A program made the position numbers and the translations under genes. Of a DNA stretch of 9,963 nt, positions 6,302 to 9,963 are shown one piece after another. Location of the stretch: contig CANGML010000041.1 of NCBI GenBank assembly GCA_947454585.1, positions 1-9,963 on the forward strand. Direction: 5' to 3'. Below the pieces are notes generated by a model. That model saw only the letters and a program-made list of their open reading frames with translations. It ran no database searches and was not told the DNA's origin. Position 1 is the stretch's first letter, and each line of letters begins with the position of its first letter. Source of the stretch: Comamonadaceae bacterium (GTDB lineage: Bacteria > Pseudomonadota > Gammaproteobacteria > Burkholderiales > Burkholderiaceae_C).

Positions 6302-6335
6302 CAATAATGATAAAAAATTAATTTAATCATTATTG
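6302..6335. promoter_or_regulatory. 10-bp inverted repeat upstream of the oxidoreductase
   Basis: CAATAATGAT (6302-6311) and ATCATTATTG (6326-6335) are perfect reverse complements around an AT-only 14-nt spacer. The right arm ends on the first G of the GGAG ribosome binding site (6335-6338) of the next gene. It could be a dimeric repressor site different from the GTATAC-type palindrome, or an mRNA hairpin near the ribosome binding site. The block is much more AT-rich than its surroundings. Confidence 0.55.
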
Positions 6336-6345
6336 GAGATTAGCC

Positions 6346-7821
6346 GTGGAGAAGTTTGACCTGTGCGTGATAGGTGCCGGCCCGTCCGGTTTTGCAGCGG
6401 CGATGCGGGCCATCGATTTTGGCAAACGCGTGGCGCTGGTGGAACGCCACAAGGTGGGCGGCGCTGGCATTTTTGACGGGGCCTTGTCGTCCAAAACGCT
6501 GTGGGAACTGTCGGAGAGCTACAAGCAGACGCACAACACCCATTTGGGTTACACGGTGTATGACTCCGAGGTGCATTTCGCTAGCGTGATGCAGCAAGCA
6601 CATCGTGCGGTGGCAGAAAAGCATGTGCAGTTGAAGCAGCAGATTGCTTATTTTCAAAAATCTGGACAACTGACATTTTTCAACGGCCACGCCAAATTTG
6701 TGTCAGCCCATGACATCGCCATCACCGACCCGCATGGCAATACCCAAACGATTCGGGCCGACAACACGGTGATGGCGGTGGGCAGCCGTCCGCGTTATTT
6801 GCCCCACATCCCGATTGACGAAAAAATCATCATGACCAGCGACGGGGTGTCTGCCTTGCCCGACTTCCCCAAAAGCATCGTGATCTTGGGGGCTGGTGTG
6901 ATTGGTTGTGAGTTCGCCACCATCTTCTCCAACTTTGGCAAAACCAAGGTGTATTTGATCGACAAAGAAGAGCGCATCCTGCCCTTTGAAGACGAAGACA
7001 TTTCACGCGCTGTCGCCGCCAACATGGAAAACAACGGTGCCGTCATTCACCACGGTGCCTCGCTCGAAAAAATGAGCGTGGTCAACGGCAAGGTTGAGTA
7101 CGTGCTCAACTTCAAAGATGGCCGTCAAGAAACCCACACGGTTGAGAAAGCCCTGATTTCGGTGGGCCGTGTGTCCAACAACGAAAACCTCGGCCTTGAG
7201 GCGGCGGGCGTGCTGCTGAACGATCGCGGCAATATCGACGACGAGCACACACGCTCCAACGTGCCGCATATTTATGCGGTGGGTGACTTCACGGCCGACA
7301 TCTCTTTGGTCAACGTGGGCGAGCTCGAAGGGCGCCATGCCGTGGAACGCATGTTTGGTCAGCCTGCGCGCGAACTGGTCTACGAGAATATTTCCACCAT
7401 CATGTTCTTGAATCCCGAGGTGGCCGCAGTGGGCTTGAACGAAACGCAAGCGCGCAAAAAGAAGATCCCCTACCGCGTGGCCGTGATGAATTACCGCTAC
7501 GTCAATCGCGCTATTGCCATGAGTAAGGTGGACGGGTTCTTCAAAATCTTGGTGTCTGATGATGACGAGATGAAGATATTGGGCATGCGCGTGATGGGCA
7601 ACCACGCCTCGAGCACCATCATGGCGGTGGCCTTGATGATTTCGATGGACATTGGCATTTCGCACCTGGCCGAACTGATCTTTCCGCATCCTTCCATTCC
7701 TGAAGGCATCCAAGAATGCGCCCGTATGTTGATGGGCACGTCGATAGTGAAACCAGAGGTATTCAATTTGGACGTGCGCTGCTACCGGGTGGATGCCCAA
7801 GGCCGCATCGACGACCTGTAG
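6346..7821 (+). CDS. FAD-dependent pyridine nucleotide oxidoreductase lacking the active-site disulfide
   Basis: A 491-aa flavoprotein of the lipoamide dehydrogenase/soluble transhydrogenase (SthA) group. Seen: FAD-binding GAGPSG (10-15), NAD(P)-binding GAGVIG (182-187) followed by LIDKEERILP (D206 hints at NAD preference), second FAD motif YAVGDF (310-315), a C-terminal dimerisation domain, and the His-Glu dyad in FPHPSIPE (H448, E453). The segment that normally reads GGTCxxxGCxPSK is GGAGIFDGALSSK: G41 and A46 replace both redox cysteines. It therefore cannot perform thiol-disulfide chemistry by the usual mechanism; a transhydrogenase, NAD(P)H oxidase or electron-transfer role is possible. 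The start is GTG at 6346 with GGAG 7 nt upstream. It lies between uraH and xdhA, so it might handle NADH from xanthine oxidation, but that is speculation. Confidence 0.88.
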   Translation: MEKFDLCVIGAGPSGFAAAMRAIDFGKRVALVERHKVGGAGIFDGALSSKTLWELSESYKQTHNTHLGYTVYDSEVHFASVMQQAHRAVAEKHVQLKQQIAYFQKSGQLTFFNGHAKFVSAHDIAITDPHGNTQTIRADNTVMAVGSRPRYLPHIPIDEKIIMTSDGVSALPDFPKSIVILGAGVIGCEFATIFSNFGKTKVYLIDKEERILPFEDEDISRAVAANMENNGAVIHHGASLEKMSVVNGKVEYVLNFKDGRQETHTVEKALISVGRVSNNENLGLEAAGVLLNDRGNIDDEHTRSNVPHIYAVGDFTADISLVNVGELEGRHAVERMFGQPARELVYENISTIMFLNPEVAAVGLNETQARKKKIPYRVAVMNYRYVNRAIAMSKVDGFFKILVSDDDEMKILGMRVMGNHASSTIMAVALMISMDIGISHLAELIFPHPSIPEGIQECARMLMGTSIVKPEVFNLDVRCYRVDAQGRIDDL

Positions 7822-7864
7822 CCCCTAAAATCCGGCCACCTCCTCCAGATTCCCACACCCCACC

Positions 7865-9373
7865 ATGACCCAAGTCACCAACACCGTGCGTTTTGTGCTC
7901 GACGGCCGCATCGTCGAAGCCCAGGGCGCGCGCCGCACTACCACTGTCCTCGATTACCTGCGTGATCAGCTGCACCGCACCGGCACCAAAGAAGGTTGCG
8001 CCGAAGGCGACTGTGGTGCTTGCGTGGTGATGGTGGGTGAGCTCAACGCCGCGGGAACAGGCGTGGACTATGTGGCCACCAATGCCTGTATCCAGTTGTT
8101 GCCCTCGCTGGATGGCAAATCCGTCAAAACCGTGGAGAGCTTGAAGGGCGCCGACGGCAGCTTGCACCCCGTGCAAGAAGAGATGGTCAAGTGCCACGGT
8201 TCGCAGTGCGGCTTTTGTACTCCTGGCATCGTGATGAGCTTGGTCAACTTGGTGCAAACCAACACCACGCCTGCGCGCCAAGAGATCACCGATGCCCTGA
8301 GCGGCAACTTGTGCCGTTGCACCGGCTACGTGCCGATCATCGATGCGACCTTGAAGGCTTGCGGCCAGCAAGCCGCTTCCGAATCCCAAGCCCGCGAGAA
8401 AAAAGCGGCCTTGAAACTCGACGACAGCGCTGATCTTGCGCTGCTGAAAGAAATCAAACGTGCCAGCACGCCCACCATGAGTTTGGAGGGCGACATCATC
8501 GTGCAACCGGTGGTGCGCACGCGCAAAGGCAATGAGTTTGTCTCGCCCGCCACCTTGGCAGAAGTGGCCGACTATTTGGTCAAGCACCCCACCACCACCT
8601 TGTTGGCCGGCAGCACCGAAATTGGTTTGCAAGTGAACAAGCAGTTTGCGCGCCCTGACCACATCATGTACTTGGGCAATGTCAAAGAACTGCGCCAAGT
8701 CACAGAGACCGACAAAGTTTGGCGCATCGGCGCCGCGGTGTCGTTGACCCAAGTCGAGGCCTTGGTGGCCAAGGCCTACCCCGACTTCACCGAAGTGCTG
8801 CGCCGCTTTGGTTCACCCCCCATTCGTTCCACCGCCACGCTGGCGGGCAACATTGCCAACGGCTCGCCCATTGGCGACTCCATGCCTTGCTTGATGGCGT
8901 TGGGGGCGCAGCTGGTGTTGCGCCGTGGCGAAAAGACGCGCAGCGTGTCGCTGGACAACTTCTACACCGGCATGAAGCAAAACGTGCTCGCTGCCGGTGA
9001 GTTCATTGAAGCCGTGGAACTGCCCAAGCCTGTGGCGGGCCAAGTGTTCCGTGCCCACAAGGTGAGCAAGCGGTTTGAGCAAGACATTTCGGCCACCTGC
9101 GCCGCCATCAGCTACACGCTCAAAGGCGGCAAGCTCAGCGGCGTGAAACTGGCCTACAACGGCTTGGCGCCCTCACCCTGTCGTGCCCCGAAACTCGAAG
9201 CGGTGTTGGAAGGTAAGGCGCCTGCCGATGTGAAAGCGGCCGACTTGGATGCCGCGATAGCAGCCAGCTTTACCGCGCGTGACGGTTTGCGCGCCACGTG
9301 GGCTTACCGCGCTTTGGTGGCGCGCAACTTGGTGCTCGAATTCATTGAAGAACAAACGTCTGAGGTGGCTTAA
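7865..9373 (+). CDS. xdhA: Xanthine dehydrogenase small subunit (2Fe-2S and FAD domains)
   Basis: Electron-transfer subunit of the cytoplasmic molybdenum xanthine dehydrogenase (xanthine to urate, NAD as acceptor). In 502 aa it carries a plant-type [2Fe-2S] domain (C45, C50, C53, C75 in GTKEGCAEGDCGAC...NAC), a second helical [2Fe-2S] domain (C115, C118, C150, C152 in GSQCGFCTPG...CRCTGY), a linker at about 168-210, an FAD domain (LLAGSTEIGLQVNK near 247-259; ATLAGNIANGSPIGDSMP near 324-341) and a C-terminal flavoprotein domain (about 395-500). The linker makes it slightly longer than compact XdhA proteins. The ATG at 7865 lacks a purine Shine-Dalgarno: the 34 nt before it are pyrimidine-rich. 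A -10-like TAAAAT at 7826-7831 is possible. The gene is 43 nt after the oxidoreductase and abuts xdhB. Confidence 0.97.
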   Translation: MTQVTNTVRFVLDGRIVEAQGARRTTTVLDYLRDQLHRTGTKEGCAEGDCGACVVMVGELNAAGTGVDYVATNACIQLLPSLDGKSVKTVESLKGADGSLHPVQEEMVKCHGSQCGFCTPGIVMSLVNLVQTNTTPARQEITDALSGNLCRCTGYVPIIDATLKACGQQAASESQAREKKAALKLDDSADLALLKEIKRASTPTMSLEGDIIVQPVVRTRKGNEFVSPATLAEVADYLVKHPTTTLLAGSTEIGLQVNKQFARPDHIMYLGNVKELRQVTETDKVWRIGAAVSLTQVEALVAKAYPDFTEVLRRFGSPPIRSTATLAGNIANGSPIGDSMPCLMALGAQLVLRRGEKTRSVSLDNFYTGMKQNVLAAGEFIEAVELPKPVAGQVFRAHKVSKRFEQDISATCAAISYTLKGGKLSGVKLAYNGLAPSPCRAPKLEAVLEGKAPADVKAADLDAAIAASFTARDGLRATWAYRALVARNLVLEFIEEQTSEVA

Positions 9374-9963
9374 ATGAACGCTCCTACCCATCTGAAAAAT
9401 CTCTTGCCCGCTTCCAACGTCCAGCAAGGCACGGACATCGTTCACGAGTCAGCCCATTTGCATGTCAGCGGCGCGGCCACCTACATCGACGACATTCCTG
9501 AACACGCCGGCACCTTGTATGCGGCGCTCATCTTGTCGCCCGTGGCGCATGGTGAGTTGATCGGCGACGGCATTGACCGTGACGCCATCCTCCAAGAGCA
9601 CGGCGTGGTGGCGGTCTATACCGCCAAAGATATTCCCGGCGAAAACAACTGCGGCCCCATCGTGCATGACGACCCCTTCCTCGCCGCTGGCAAGGTCGAG
9701 TTTGTGGGCCAAGCTGTGGCCGTGGTGGTGGCGCGCGACATGCTCTATGCCCGCGAAGCGGCGCACAAAGCCAAGGTGTTGGTGAAAGAGCTCAAGCCCA
9801 TCTTGACGGTAGAAGAAGCGATGGCTGCCAGCAGCTTCATCATGCCGCCTAAGGGCATCACCCGTGGCGACGCAGCGGCAGCCATTGCCAACGCCCCGCA
9901 CAAAATCAAGGGCACGACCCGCACCGGTCAGCAAGAGCAGTTTTATTTGGAAGGCCAAATCAC
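9374..9963 (+). CDS. xdhB: Xanthine dehydrogenase molybdopterin-binding large subunit, N-terminal part
   Basis: The start of the catalytic subunit that holds the molybdenum cofactor; 196 full codons are visible and the frame stays open to the window end. The ATG follows the xdhA TAA with no spacing, and GAGGTGG at the end of xdhA serves as the ribosome binding site, so the two are translationally coupled. Visible family blocks: HVSGAATYIDDIPE (start of the a/b hammerhead domain), ALILSPVAHGEL, VVAVYTAKDIPGENNCGPI, HDDPFLAAGKVEFVGQAVAVVVA, and near the edge GQQEQFYLEGQI, which precedes the molybdopterin-binding domain in this family. The active-site Glu and most cofactor contacts lie outside. 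xdhC, the cofactor-insertion chaperone, would be expected downstream but cannot be seen. Confidence 0.96.
   Translation, partial: MNAPTHLKNLLPASNVQQGTDIVHESAHLHVSGAATYIDDIPEHAGTLYAALILSPVAHGELIGDGIDRDAILQEHGVVAVYTAKDIPGENNCGPIVHDDPFLAAGKVEFVGQAVAVVVARDMLYAREAAHKAKVLVKELKPILTVEEAMAASSFIMPPKGITRGDAAAAIANAPHKIKGTTRTGQQEQFYLEGQI

Noticed and set aside
7003..7800. Long minus-strand open frame opposite the oxidoreductase (about 265 codons)
   Set aside because: His-rich, low-complexity translation with no recognisable domain; the plus strand encodes a clear flavoprotein. It is a shadow of GC-biased codon use.
7763..8752. Long minus-strand open frame opposite xdhA (about 329 codons)
   Set aside because: Fully overlaps convincing XdhA iron-sulfur and FAD motifs on the plus strand; the translation resembles no family.

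Overview
The window is a purine (xanthine/urate/allantoin) degradation locus from a betaproteobacterium. I infer a Burkholderiales/Comamonadaceae member from moderately high GC, codon use, the two-subunit xanthine dehydrogenase and the arrangement of genes; genus is not settled (Limnohabitans- or Rhodoferax-like is a guess). No rRNA, tRNA, CRISPR array, insertion sequence or replication origin is visible.

Layout. Positions 1-251 (minus) hold the start of an NCS2 nucleobase permease. A perfect 16-bp palindrome lies 37 nt upstream of its start codon. Positions 318-906 (minus) hold a HigBA-type toxin-antitoxin pair in visibly AT-richer DNA; the toxin gene is frameshifted in a run of seven T. A clean intrinsic terminator (981-1008, minus) separates this pair from a four-gene leftward operon. 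In transcription order that operon is: a GntR/FCD regulator (5786-5118), allantoinase PuuE (5087-4107), a UraD-allantoate amidohydrolase fusion (4084-2309) and an M20 metallopeptidase-like hydrolase (2287-1031). The gaps between these genes are only 21-30 nt.

Rightward genes. Divergently from the regulator comes uraH (5894-6247). Then, behind its own 10-bp inverted repeat, comes a pyridine nucleotide-disulfide oxidoreductase homologue that lacks the redox-active cysteine pair (6346-7821). It is followed by xdhA (7865-9373) and the start of xdhB (9374 to window end, TAA directly abutting ATG).

How the genes work together. Xanthine dehydrogenase (XdhAB) makes urate. A urate-oxidising enzyme, not in the window, would give 5-hydroxyisourate. 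UraH converts that to OHCU, the UraD domain makes S-allantoin, PuuE makes allantoate, and the AllC domain releases ammonia to give ureidoglycine/ureidoglycolate. The M20 enzyme could act later or on a related ureide; this is unproven. The permease would import purine. The 16-bp palindrome upstream of the permease recurs at 14 of 16 positions in the regulator/uraH intergenic region, so the GntR protein plausibly controls import and the oxidative/hydrolytic steps together. No copy was seen ahead of xdhA.
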